Positions 13,200 through 26,059 of a DNA stretch of 64,000 bases are shown here, piece after piece. This stretch comes from Molanna angustata. Lineage: Eukaryota; Arthropoda; Insecta; Trichoptera; Molannidae. The position numbers and the translations under genes were made by a program. The stretch is from assembly GCA_963576475.1 (NCBI GenBank), contig OY754987.1, forward strand, positions 12,198,347 through 12,262,346. Direction: 5' to 3'. The notes under the pieces are model-generated. The model searched no databases and was not told the origin of the DNA. It saw nothing but the letters and a program-made list of their open reading frames with translations. The number at the start of each line of letters is the position of its first letter. Position 1 is the stretch's first letter.

Positions 13200-14354
13200 A
13201 GTGCCATTAAAAAATAAATAAAAAAAAACTCATTAACTATAACTTTTACACAAAAAATAAGCAAAACTGCTTTTACATATTTGTTTTAAATTTTGTGCCT
13301 GACAGCTCCAGAACCAAGAAAAAAACAAGCCATGATCTGTCAGAATTTTCTTCATTGGAAAAACTTTCGTTTTTCCCTGTTTCATTAAAATTTATTACTC
13401 CTTTCAAATTTTTTGAATAAATACTAAACAATTTTGATTAGGTAACAACTTCGAAGTTTCACTTTTCAGTTTGATTCATAACAGTTTTAAATTAAGATAT
13501 TTAATTAAATATAAAAATGAGATAGCCACAGAAGAACGTAAAAATCCCATAAATATTCTGGTCTATTACTCAAAGCATGAACAAAATGTGATTCAGCTAT
13601 TATTCCTCGCACTTTACAAATTGAATATGTCCAAAGGAGCTCTGGTGTTAATACATAATATCTTCAGGTATTAAAATAGAATTCACCCACCTTCGTGCAC
13701 CTCTACAAGAATACAATTAATTGGATAGAGAACATAAATATACTTCAGAATGACAAGAGAAAATTAAACTTCATACTCCGTTCTTTATATGCGCCGGTAT
13801 AATAATAGTTTTTTAGTGATAAAAATAATTAAATGTGGAAAAAGCAAAGCAAATAATAATTAATTATCAACATAGAATGTGTATTTTTCTTTGTAAACAC
13901 AAACTACATCTATTGTTAAACGTAGACACGTTAATAAGAAGACTAGACGAATGACTCGCTTCTCGCAGAGATGTTTTATGTTCTGAAACTCGCTAAACGA
14001 AATTGAAGTTAGCAATTCTATGATGAACTCGCTGGGGACTATTGTCAATTTTATATTATGGTTTATTTATACATGTCATTATTTATCAACAAAATATTCA
14101 ATAAATACTGTGTAATCAATTACAGTACCTGCCATAGTAAAATAAAAGTTTTTTTAAATATTTAAATATAAGTACTGTGAAGTTTTAAAGTGATCCGTCA
14201 AATAGTTTTTTATTTTTATTTTGATAAAACTATTGTACAAATTATTGGGCCCGGCATCGTAAGGTTTTTAGTTTCTGACCGTTATTCGCCCACGAAATTT
14301 ATTTAAGTTTGTGTAGGTAAAGTTTATAACGAGTCTATTTATTCTAAACTTAAA
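13200..14354. other. No gene recognised
   Basis: AT-rich, with no supported exon or element end. Confidence 0.5.
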
Positions 14355-14469
14355 GGGCCTTACTTACTATTTGCAATTTGTATTTAAGCTGATACTTACC
14401 CAGATTTTGTATGGCCGAAACTGACTTAGCATTGGATTAAACTCTTATTTTAAATAGTAAGTAAGGCCC
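14355..14469. mobile_element. Short MITE with 18-bp terminal inverted repeats
   Basis: Begins GGGCCTTACTTACTATTT and ends with the exact complement. It is flanked on both sides by AAA, compatible with a 3-bp target duplication. It is 115 bp long and non-coding; the superfamily is undetermined. Confidence 0.75.
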
Positions 14470-14577
14470 AAACAGTTAGTTTTCTATGGACAACTGAATT
14501 TTAACGGGACGTACATATCTTGATCTACGTGAAATTCAAATAAAAACAACATAGTAATTTCACCTTGACAGTTAAGT

Positions 14578-15299
<722 letters not shown>

Positions 15300-15319
15300 A
15301 ATCAACAATCAATCGGGAC

Positions 15320-16999
<1,680 letters not shown>

Positions 17000-17430
17000 T
17001 TATTTATCCGTGTTTTTGTAGTTTTGTGACGATGTGTTTTGTGGTAGCAGTTTTAGTGAGGTTGGTAGGCAATTATGTAGTTTGATGGCATAGTATTTAA
17101 AATGTCTTTGTCCATGTGTAGTTTGCAACTTTGGGATATTTATTGTGTTGGTGATAGAGGATCTTGTTGTTCTTGGAGGTTGTATATTGTGTACGGTAAG
17201 TTGTGTTTAAAATGATTTAAATGTGCAGATCTTTTTACGTATAATTGACGAAGTGTCATAACTTCCAGAGTCTTGAAAATTATTGTGGAGCTTGTTCTGT
17301 ATGGCACATTCAGTATGCTTTTTACTATTGATTTATGTGCCATGCTAACCGAGTCTGTTGCAATATTTGTTGTACCTCCCCAGGCTAGCAATCCATAGGA
17401 AATGTATGATTGGCATATTGCAAAGTAAAT
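17000..17430 (-). pseudogene. Non-LTR retrotransposon RT C-terminal fragment
   Basis: The minus frame reads a CQSYISYGLLAWGG stretch, then KSIVKSILNVPYRTSS and LEVMTLRQLYVKR. This order (QS.. YG...WGG, two-turn KxxxK, LRQLY) is typical of the RT thumb/connection region of jockey- or CR1-like non-LTR elements. No catalytic motif is left. Confidence 0.6.
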
Positions 17431-17562
17431 TAATCACAATATATGACGTGGAAAGATGTTTTTTGTGTTTTTTATTAGGTACAGTTTTTTTTTAATTTAT
17501 TTGTAATATATTCAGTACATATGTGTTGACCATCGTAGATTTTTATCAATTAAAATCTACAA

Positions 17563-17690
17563 TGGGTCGGTGGCAGAGCGGTTAGCGCACTGGGCTAGTA
17601 ATCCAGTGGTCGCGAGTTCGAATCCTGCCTCGACCGATTTCGTTCACCTATAGCACAAGCATTTATTTGCTTATTTTAGGAAACGTAGGA
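17563..17690 (+). mobile_element. tRNA-derived SINE, family A
   Basis: The head folds as a tRNA: A-box TGGCAGAGCGGTTAGC, anticodon-arm sequence CTGGGCTAGTAATCCAG and B-box GAGTTCGAATCC. Its T-stem is imperfect. The body TTTCGTTCACCTATAGCACA is shared with 7683-7838, which shows that this is a SINE rather than a tRNA gene. Confidence 0.75.
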
Positions 17691-17723
17691 AGATGCATAT
17701 GTACTTGTTTAACAAGGACATAT

Positions 17724-18256
17724 TAAAAAAAACCCTAATAGTTTATATATTTTACTCTTTCAATACAAACGCATTGAAAATTGTTCAATTTTTGTGTGCA
17801 AGTGTGGGATTTTATGTGATGTATTTGGTTTTTGATGTGTTTATAGTTAGTTACTTTTAAAAAAAAACCTAATAGTTGCCATATTTTACTCTTTAAATAC
17901 AAACACATTGAAAATTGTTCAATTTTTGTGTGCAAGTGTGGGATTTTATGTGATGTATTTGGTTTTTGATGTGTTTATAGTTAGTTACTTTTAAAAAAAA
18001 ACCTAATATTTGCCATATTTTACTCTTTCAATACAAACACATTGAAAATTGTTCAATTTTTGTGTGCAAGTGTGGGATTTTATGTGATGTATTTGGTTTT
18101 TGATGTGTTTATAGTTAGTTACTTTTAAAAAAAAACCTAATAGTTGCCATATTTTACTCTTTCAATACAAACACATTGAAAATTGTTCAATTTTTGTGTG
18201 CAAGTGTGGGATTTTATGTGATGTATTTGGTTTTTGATGTGTTTAGAGTTAGTTAC
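17724..18256. repeat. Tandem repeat, 134-bp unit, about four copies
   Basis: Units start at CCTAATAGTTGCC-like positions 17734, 17868, 18002 and 18136. The last three are almost identical; the first is more diverged. Each carries TTGAAAATTGTTCAA, a small palindrome. Confidence 0.95.
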
Positions 18257-19187
18257 TATTCGTTTATAATTCAGTTATATGTAAAACATAATTATCATTG
18301 TTGTCTCCCCCGTTAGGTGGCGAATACGTACCCATTATTATATGTATTACATACCTGTAATATTCATATTGTTGCTTTTGTGATTATGCTTTTGATCATA
18401 TAGTACATCTGATATACGTTGGTACGCGTTTCTGGCTATTTTTTCATTTTCCAGTGCTTATTTAAAATTACAGCATTTTACCCCCGGCTTTGGAAGTGCT
18501 CACCTGTGTAACAATAGAGGCAGTGTCGTTGAAAGGAGAGGCTGATTACGGCGATGTTGACAGAGTAACAGCCTCACATATAGAGAAAGAGTTTCTCTGA
18601 CAAGTGTCTCATCCCCCCCCCCCCCAACCCACCAAACTCTCACTCTCTCTAGAGCCTTTCAACAAACTCTCTGAGATATTTTAGTCACACAACATTGCCA
18701 GGTCAAGACAATAAACGGCAAAGCGTAAAATACCTACGTATGTAGTTATCCATTACCTACTTTGTCTCTTGGTACATACACAATATTATTATTTTCTTTG
18801 TTTTAAACCTTAAGGGAGATTGGTAGTTTGCTAGAAAAACAAAAGATTGATTATAATAATGAAGCACTTTATATTTGCCAATCAATATGTCTGCTATATT
18901 GAACAATCAAAATAATGAATGCCTAAACCTATGAGAGAGAATTATAAAGTTTTGGTTTAAGGAATTAAAACTTTTTATATTCATAAAACGATTGAGACAG
19001 TCTTCCAGGAAGATGATAACAATGAAATATTATATACGCATGTATTGTTTTTTTCCCTGTTTTGATTTGATGTGGAATTCGTGTGAGTTGCGAAACAACA
19101 TTGATCTATGACCTCTTCTCTATGATTTTCAAATGTCATACCGCGTCGGGAGTCACTCTGTTGGCATATATAATGACAGGCTTTCTG
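18257..19187. other. No gene recognised
   Basis: Contains short C and CT runs near 18608-18650. No supported feature. Confidence 0.5.
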
Positions 19188-19367
19188 TTTAATGTGAGCT
19201 ATGTGTCTGTATTGTCTGATGTTTATTGAAGTAGTGGTTAATTAGCTATCAGTACGAAGTATCTTGATTGTGTGCCTACCTAATGTATGTAGAGCGGAAA
19301 CTATCATCATCCAGTTCATAAGTATATTGTCACTGTTTAATGTGAGCTATGTGTCTGTTTTGTCTGA
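19188..19367. repeat. 148-bp tandem repeat, left part
   Basis: One unit plus part of the next (TTTAATGTGAGCTATGTGTC ... GTTTTGTCTGA). The array continues at 20344 after an inserted element. This copy is slightly diverged from the others. Confidence 0.85.
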
Positions 19368-20343
19368 TCCAACTGTCGATTAGTTCATGAGAATTCAATT
19401 ATCTTAATGAATCGACATTATTAAGCCAAGATGCGTGTACGAAGGAAAATTTTGTATGGTGTAGTGGACTTTTTGCAAGCTAATAACACCAACTAGAGGC
19501 CTCGCAGCATATATGTTCCCATACATGGATTTACTCAGAATTCGGAGTAGAACATTTTATGTGAGTTTTGTGTGTGTGTGTCTGTGTGTCTGTCTGTGTG
19601 TCCCCCCCCCCTTATAACTTTTGATTCGCTCAATTTATAGAGCCCAAATTTTTAGAATATATAAACAGTTATAGGCCTACAAAACTTTTATACTCAGAAT
19701 TGTGAATTTTTGTATCAGTCAGGGGTCATCAACTTTTGAAATTTTGATTTATTTTTCCATCTCAGAAACCGTAAAAGCTAGAACGCTGAAAATTGGTATA
19801 AACATAGACAAATACAAAGCCTCAAATTAGTTTTTTTTTTAAATTCCTGGGTTTCTCAAACATTTTTTATTAAGAAAAATATTTTTTTTTATGATAAATT
19901 TATGAGTGTAACTGCCTATATTTCCAATTTTTTTTAAAATATCGAAAAAAGCCGAAAGATCCCAACCAGAAAATTTAATTTTCTATAAAAAATATTAACA
20001 TTGTATTAGCACATCTCAATTTTTTTTTAACAATTTTTATAAAAATTGAATTTAGTGACGACATAGCTACATACTATTTATATGGAAGTAGCCTACACAC
20101 AATATCTAAGAAGACTTAATAATTTGATACTAATCTCCAAGCATACATACAGGAGGATCAAAGGACTGACCTCCATACTATCCTATCTTGACATACATAC
20201 CTAGGTACATGTGTTGTATAGAAAACCAAATATCTTAAAATATTAAATAATTTGTATTTATGGGTTTATAGTTTGGTACTTATTCTTCAACTGTACATAC
20301 TATCACTATCGACAGTTGGATCTCATGTGTTACATGCAACTAG
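19368..20343 (+). mobile_element. Non-autonomous Helitron-type element, 976 bp
   Basis: Starts TC and ends CTAG, between A (19367) and T (20344), with no target duplication. The interrupted 148-bp unit gives the exact empty site. The 5' terminus TCCAACTGTCGAT recurs inverted 23 nt before the 3' end, at 20308-20320. It is followed by a CATGT-GTT-ACATG hairpin. Asymmetric inverted repeats of this kind are known in Helentron-like Helitrons. No Rep/helicase frame is present; movement would need a partner element. Confidence 0.8.
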
Positions 20344-20891
20344 TGTTTATTGAAGTAGTGGTTAATTAGTTATTAGTACAAAGTATCTTGATTGTGTGCC
20401 TACCTAATGTATGTAGAGCGGAAACTATCATCACCCAGTTCATAAGTATATTGTCACTGTTTAATGTGAGCTATGTGTCTGTTTTGTCTGATGTTTATTG
20501 AAGTAGTGGTTAATTAGTTATTAGTACAAAGTATCTTGATTGTGTGCCTACCTAATGTATGTAGAGCGGAAACTATCATCACCCAGTTCATAAGTATATT
20601 GTCACTGTTTAATGTGAGCTATGTGTCTGTTTTGTCTGATGTTTATTGAAGTAGTGGTTAATTAGTTATTAGTACAAAGTATCTTGATTGTGTGCCTACC
20701 TAATGTATGTAGAGCGGAAACTATCATCACCCAGTTCATAAGTATATTGTCACTGTTTAATGTGAGCTATGTGTCTGTTTTGTCTGATGTTTATTGAAGT
20801 AGTGGTTAATTAGTTATTAGTACAAAGTATCTTGATTGTGTGCCTACCTAATGTATGTAGAGCGGAAACTATCATCACCCAGTTCATAAGT
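20344..20891. repeat. 148-bp tandem repeat, right part, about 3.7 copies
   Basis: GTTTATTGAAGTAGTGGTTA recurs at 20345, 20493, 20641 and 20789, exactly 148 bp apart, with near identity between units. Confidence 0.95.
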
Positions 20892-21029
20892 AAGTACCTA
20901 TATTTTCACTATAATTTTTATATACTTCTAGCCCTAGAACAGGGTTTGGTAATTTTTTACAAGTACTGTTCCTCGGCGATCGCGCGTATGAATCGCGATA
21001 AATACGCGTTTATCGAGTCTATATGAATA

Positions 21030-21567
21030 GATCGATAAACGCGTATTTATTACGGGAAAAATAAAAACCTTTGGCGGTAAGTCTTTAAATAATTATAAGA
21101 AATTAAATAAAATTCCAAAAAATGTATGAAGAAATCCATAATAAAAATGGTTGGTTTCCTGATTCTACTCATGTTTCCGAAATTCACCACCAGACTTGAA
21201 CACTAGTGCAATACAATTGTATTACAGCACAATACTTAAATAATACTCACATTGTCATTTCTTGAAAAATTTATGACTCCATTTTGATAATAGATGCAAC
21301 TTGCTCACGCGAGTCACAATTATGTCTACTTTTAAACCTAACCAAGCTATTCTTACTCAAAGTTTGGTTTAAATATATATTTGTTTAGTATGTATATATA
21401 TAATATTATATCATATACTCAGAAATTCAAATTGTATCAGAAAACTAACAAATTTAATGGATTTGTCTATACATTTTTCGTAAGTTTATTTATTTATTTA
21501 TAATATTTTAAAGCCTCACCGCCAATTTTTTTTATTTTTCCCTTAATATATACGCGTTTGTCGATCA
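21030..21567. mobile_element. MITE-like element with long terminal inverted repeats
   Basis: The left end (TCGATAAACGCGTATTTAT, GGGAAAAATAAAAAC, TTGGCGGT, CTTTAAATAAT) is mirrored at 21505-21567. A third inverted copy of its first 19 bp lies just outside at 20998-21016. The interior is non-coding. Confidence 0.65.
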
Positions 21568-21594
21568 ATTGATATAAAAATTATTGCAATCGGC

Positions 21595-21767
21595 AGTTGG
21601 GCAGCATTGGTCTACTAGTTTTTAGTTGGACAGCATTGGTCTACTAGTTTTTAGTTGGGCAGCATTAGTCTACTAGTTTTTAGTTGGGCAGCATTGGTCT
21701 ACTAGTTTTTAGTTGGGCAGCATTGGTCTACTAGTTTTTAGTTGGGCAGCATTGGTCTACTTGTTTT
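21595..21767. repeat. Tandem repeat, 29-bp unit, six copies
   Basis: The unit AGTTGGGCAGCATTGGTCTA plus CTAGTTTTT starts at 21595, 21624, 21653, 21682, 21711 and 21740 with only a few substitutions. Confidence 0.95.
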
Positions 21768-21918
21768 TGTCATTTTATAATATGATATGATAAAAAAACA
21801 AGATATTTTATGACAAATGAATATCTCAAAAGAGAGGAAGTTGAAATATTATTACCAACCTATGACAGGTCGTAAGCCCTGTAGCTTCCTTGATTTTTTC
21901 GGTTCAACTATAATATTT

Positions 21919-22183
21919 AGGAGCGCCTGACGAAGAAAATATACAGAGCGGAAAGGAATGGAATGAGAGGTCGGGGACGCCCCAGAAAGGGATGGCACGA
22001 CCATGTGAACGAAATTTTGAAAGACGGAAATGTTAGAAGTGTGAGCAATAGACGAACATGTATGAGACGATGCATGAATGTGGACGAGGCGAGATATGCG
22101 TGCCAGAATAGAAAAATGTGGCGTTCGGTTCTCTCTGCCTACCCCGCAAGGGACATGGCGTGATGGTATGTATGTATGTATGT
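21919..22183 (+). mobile_element. RTE-like 3' fragment with 13-bp target duplication
   Basis: AACTATAATATTT flanks it at 21906-21918 and 22184-22196. The insert encodes GRGRPRKGWHDHVNEILKDG and the RRTCMRRCMN block, ends GGCGTGATGG and carries (TATG)n. It is a dead-on-arrival 5'-truncated copy of the family best preserved at 53935-54800. The surrounding host sequence resembles 43285-43345. Confidence 0.85.
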
Positions 22184-22265
22184 AACTATAATATTTCAAC
22201 TTCTCTATAAAGATATTTTTTTTTTTTAAAAATAATCACAATTATTGGCTGCAATGTATTATTGA

Positions 22266-22469
<204 letters not shown>

Positions 22470-22761
22470 TAGTAACTTATATTATTTATTTATTTATTTA
22501 TTTGATAAAGAAAAAGATGATACATAATGTAATAGACACAATATATAATACAGTTACAATATTTATTAACATTACCCCCCAATAGCCCCCATTACCCCCC
22601 AAGAGTTTACACTCAAGTTTTGGAGGAGATTCTACAAATCAAGTACCATATTATCACATAAAGATCCATATCTATAAGTATCTTATAACATTCGGAAATT
22701 AGCGTGTACGAACATTGTGACACTAGATTTTTGTAAATTAAAAATATGATTAAATATACAT

Positions 22762-23045
22762 ACATAACATCACGGCATACCCCACAATGTGGGGTTCGGT
22801 ACTTACGACAGGAGTGCGGGTGTATATCACATTACAAAAGGAATCACGACACGTGCGTGTGTCGCCACACACCAGTCTCGTCTCACCTTAAAAGTCAGCG
22901 TTCAGAATGATTGGCGAACGTCGTTTTTTTTGCCTCTTGTAATTTCGATTATCCGGCTATCACGGGACACTCGAAAACAAAAATATAGTGGACACACTAT
23001 TCTAAGCCGGTGCCATACATCTACTGTGATAAAATGTTTCATCGT
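22762..23045 (+). repeat. Dispersed repeat, unclassified
   Basis: Shares with 59355-59575 the order CACAATGTGGGGT, ACGACAGG, CACGTGCGTGT, CACACACCAGT, CGTCTCACCT, a GTTCAGAAT block and a CCGGCT block. No pol III boxes were recognised, so SINE status is open. Confidence 0.6.
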
Positions 23046-23240
23046 AATTGATGTTCTGAAAGTTCAAACTTTATGTTTCCTTCTTTCAAAATATCATTCA
23101 CGTGGTCATGCCATCCCTTTCTGGGGCGACCCCTGCTATTCACTCCATCTCTTACACCGATGTTTATTTTTTTGGTCAGTCGTTCATCGTTCATTCTTTC
23201 AATATGTCCAAACCACCTCAAGGCATTCACTTTCATTTTA
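23046..23240 (-). pseudogene. RTE-like C-terminal fragment
   Basis: An open minus frame reads MKVNALRWFGHIERMNDERL, then GVNSRGRPRKGWHDHVNDIL. This is the conserved C-terminal block of the RTE-like family, here without its tail. Confidence 0.75.
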
Positions 23241-23329
23241 CATGTAATATACTTCTTTAACTTGCATTCTCTCCTTATGTCCTCATTTTTTATTCTATCA
23301 TATATCGTTCTATTACATACTGTAATGTA

Positions 23330-23425
23330 TCATTTTATGTGTGCAAAAATAGAGAAATATGGCGCTCGGTTCTCTCTGCTTACCCCGTAAGGGACATGGC
23401 GTGATGGTATGTATGTATGTATGTT
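23330..23425 (+). pseudogene. RTE-like 3' terminus in plus orientation
   Basis: TGTGCAAAAATAGAGAAATA, GGCGCTCGGTTCTCTCTGC, GGGACATGGCGTGATGG and (TATG)n are the last 90 bp of the same family, in the opposite direction to the piece just upstream. Confidence 0.75.
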
Positions 23426-24220
23426 TTGAAAGTATGTGTCATATTTCAAGAGATTTTTATACTCTGGTGTGAATTATTAAGCTATATTATTTTACTGATC
23501 GTTTTAATGCACGCATAGTTTATGCCAATTTTCTTGAAATAGGCTTTCGGATGCGCAGACCGCAAATTTGAGTCGTTTTACTTCGTTGGTATACTTCCAA
23601 ATCTATTCGGTGATATGGCTCAAAATATTTGGCAACAAATGTAACAACAATTCATTATACGTATAACATATTTCACATTAATATTTAATAGTTTATTCTG
23701 CCATCGTAAATATTGTGCCTACATATGGTGATCAAAATGAAAGGAGCCTCTATGAAAACCAATCTTCGTTATTATAACTCATTTATTTTATAACCATTTT
23801 TACTCCTCACTAACCCAAGGGGATATAGTGGGGAGTTGAGATTTCGCAATTTTCAAAGCTATTTTTTTTTATTGCAGATTATTACCTAGTATCATGCTGA
23901 GATTATATTCTAAAAGTTAACTGCCTAAAAGGTAACTTTTTTAACTGCCAAATATTTCAAAGTGACCCCAAGCTCAGGCACACCACTTTCATAAAATTGC
24001 ATTGAAGAATTGTCAATTTTTCATAATAAAATATTTAAATAAAAAAATAATTGAACAAACTCATTTCATAGAAACGTTGAAAATTTCCATATAAAAAAAT
24101 TTTAATAGATACTTTGTGGAATGACTTGGTAGTGAGGAGTATAGCGTTGGTCACAACCCACTCTTTTAGAACTAAATTCGTCTCTCTGCATACTTCTTCT
24201 CCTTATACTGGTTGAAAATC
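23426..24220. other. No gene recognised
   Basis: AT-rich; no exon or element end supported. Confidence 0.5.
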
Positions 24221-24224
24221 ACTA

Positions 24225-24690
24225 GGTCATTTTTGTCCACAATTTGCTGCCTCTTGTGATGTGGACTCCAAGATAGCTTTCCATCTTTTGGGGGGGATCC
24301 TCCAGGCATCTTTCTTCTTTCTGGTATCCCATGTGTGTACCATACCATCACGCCATTTCCCTATTTGGGGTAGGCAGAGAGAACCGAACGCCAGACTCCT
24401 CTCTCTTGGCAAACATTCCTCGCTTCATTCACGTCCATACATCGTCTCATACACGCTCTTCTATTATTCTTACTTCTAACATCACCATCTTTCAAAATCC
24501 CATTTTTGTGATCGTGCCAACTTTTTCTTGGCCGACCTCTACTTTTCGTTCCTTTTTTATCAGCCTTGTATATTATTTTTGTCAGACAGTCATCACTCAT
24601 TCTTTCTATGTGGCCGAACCACCCATGTGTGTCAATATTTGATAGTCTTTGGAAGTCCATTCTTTCCACATGAAATTGAGAAAAAAACAA
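24225..24690 (-). pseudogene. RTE-like C-terminal region plus an adjoining fragment
   Basis: 24340-24690 encodes a WFGHIERMSDDCLTKIIYK stretch, KSRGRPRKSWHDHKNGIL and the RRACMRRCMDVNEAR block on the minus strand, then WRSVLSAYP. Immediately downstream, 24227-24345 encodes RIPPKRWKAILESTSQEAAN and a stop; this piece has an unrelated look and no identified parent. Both are truncated. Confidence 0.65.
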
Positions 24691-24782
24691 AGCAATTATT
24701 ATAAAAATAAATACTTTTTAAAAGAAATTTCTGTTTTTAATCTTTTTTCAGTGTAAGGATTCACAAATCAGCATATAATAAA

Positions 24783-25130
24783 ATAGAGGATTTTATATAG
24801 TGCCGTTTAATGATTCAAGATTATTCCGTTGATAGTAGAAGTTAAATTATATGCTGCTCTACGAAACAAAGCTGTTTTCAGTCCTTTAGTGAAAGTGCTC
24901 TTACTTTGAGCACTGTCTGGAGGCAGTACGTCAAAGCATCGATCATATTAAGCGGCTCTGTTGACTTTATCTGAGTGTTAGATTCCTCCCAAATAGCTCT
25001 TTTCTCTTACACAGCTCTTGAATATATGGTGTTGCTACTAGTTGCTAGATTGTTTAAAACATAATACACAGTCACATAAAAATTTGAAATCAATTGGCTC
25101 TGCACACTTCAATCAGTGTAATATAATTTT
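24783..25130 (-). pseudogene. CR1-like RT C-terminus, decayed copy
   Basis: Aligns with 33385-33791 (minus) through GCCGTTTAATGAT, CGAAACAAAGCTGTTTT, GTGAAAGTGCTCTT and CACAGCTCTTG. Several deletions break the frame, including loss of most of the central part. It is an older copy of that family. Confidence 0.65.
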
Positions 25131-25412
25131 AGTGATTATGAAATGGAAGCTCAAAACACAAATGCTCATGATATCGATCATGCTACAAGATTCTCGTTAT
25201 TTATACTGATTTCAAATGGCAACTTGAAATATATATCGACATTAGTTGTATAATAAAGAAATTATTTTTTTTTCTTAAAAATTGTCACAAAATACTTTGT
25301 TACTTCTACTCCTAATTTATTATACGTTAGAATGTTTACTGACTTCTAACACTCTATCTTCATTAATACCAAAATATGACACTTTAAAAACTTTTTCGGA
25401 GCAAGACAGCAT

Positions 25413-25433
25413 CATAATAATAATAATAATAAT
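25413..25433. repeat. (TAA)n at the 5' junction of the Dong element
   Basis: About seven ATA/TAA units directly precede the element. The same repeat lies at 32811 and 33365. Dong elements are known to insert into TAA repeats. Confidence 0.85.
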
Positions 25434-25556
25434 GCCCCTCAAAAACCAAACCCACGTCCAGTTAAAAACATCTAGAACTACGTGAGGGGCGGGGAGCTAC
25501 ACAACTACATCGAGTAGCTTGCCAACGGGTAAAGGGTACAAACACACAACACATAC

Positions 25557-26052
25557 ATGGATCACATAAAAAACACAAGCCTCGGACAAACACCGCTACC
25601 TGGGGAGCGCCAGGGCACGTCCGGAGTTAGCGCTGGGCGTAGCAGCATGAGAGCCGCTAATGACATGCTGTCGAACAGACGGACACATGCCGGGACACCC
25701 GAAGAAACAACAGCCGAAACCCAACACACCCGACCTGCTGAAAGTGCTTTGCCGGCAAGTCAACCGACAACCACCAAAGCGGGAAAACCACGACAACGCA
25801 TGAAATGGACAGATGACATGAACATAAACCTCATGCGTTGCTACTACACTATCACACAAGGAGACACACAAATAATTGGATACAGACAGGAGCTACATAC
25901 ACAATTCACCACAATTTATCCAGAACTCTCACACATCACAGAACAGCGACTGGCGGACCAGAAAAGAGTTATAATAAACAACAAAAGAATACAACTATCA
26001 ATACTTGATCAAATAAAACAAGACGCAATCAGAATGAGTAATCAAAATAGAA
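25557..26052 (+). CDS. Dong-type protein, N-terminal part (interrupted)
   Basis: ATG at 25557 follows 123 bp of leader. The frame has a basic, low-complexity start. From about residue 80 a Myb/SANT-like segment follows (KWTDDMNINLMRCYY ... ELHTQF ... LADQKRVI), corresponding to residues near the start of the related frame at 35252. In R2/R4-type elements this region binds target DNA. The frame runs into the R1-like insertion at the 13-bp target AATCAAAATAGAA. It resumes in the same phase at 29521 once the insert and one target copy are ignored. Confidence 0.75.
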
Positions 26053-26059
26053 TCTGAGA

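Noticed and set aside
17563..17640. A tRNA gene (threonine-like loop)
   Set aside because: Imperfect T-stem, and the same body sequence follows the diverged copy at 7683, so it is a SINE head.
25596..25871. Cys-rich minus-strand protein
   Set aside because: Antisense shadow of the Dong N-terminal frame, with no independent support.
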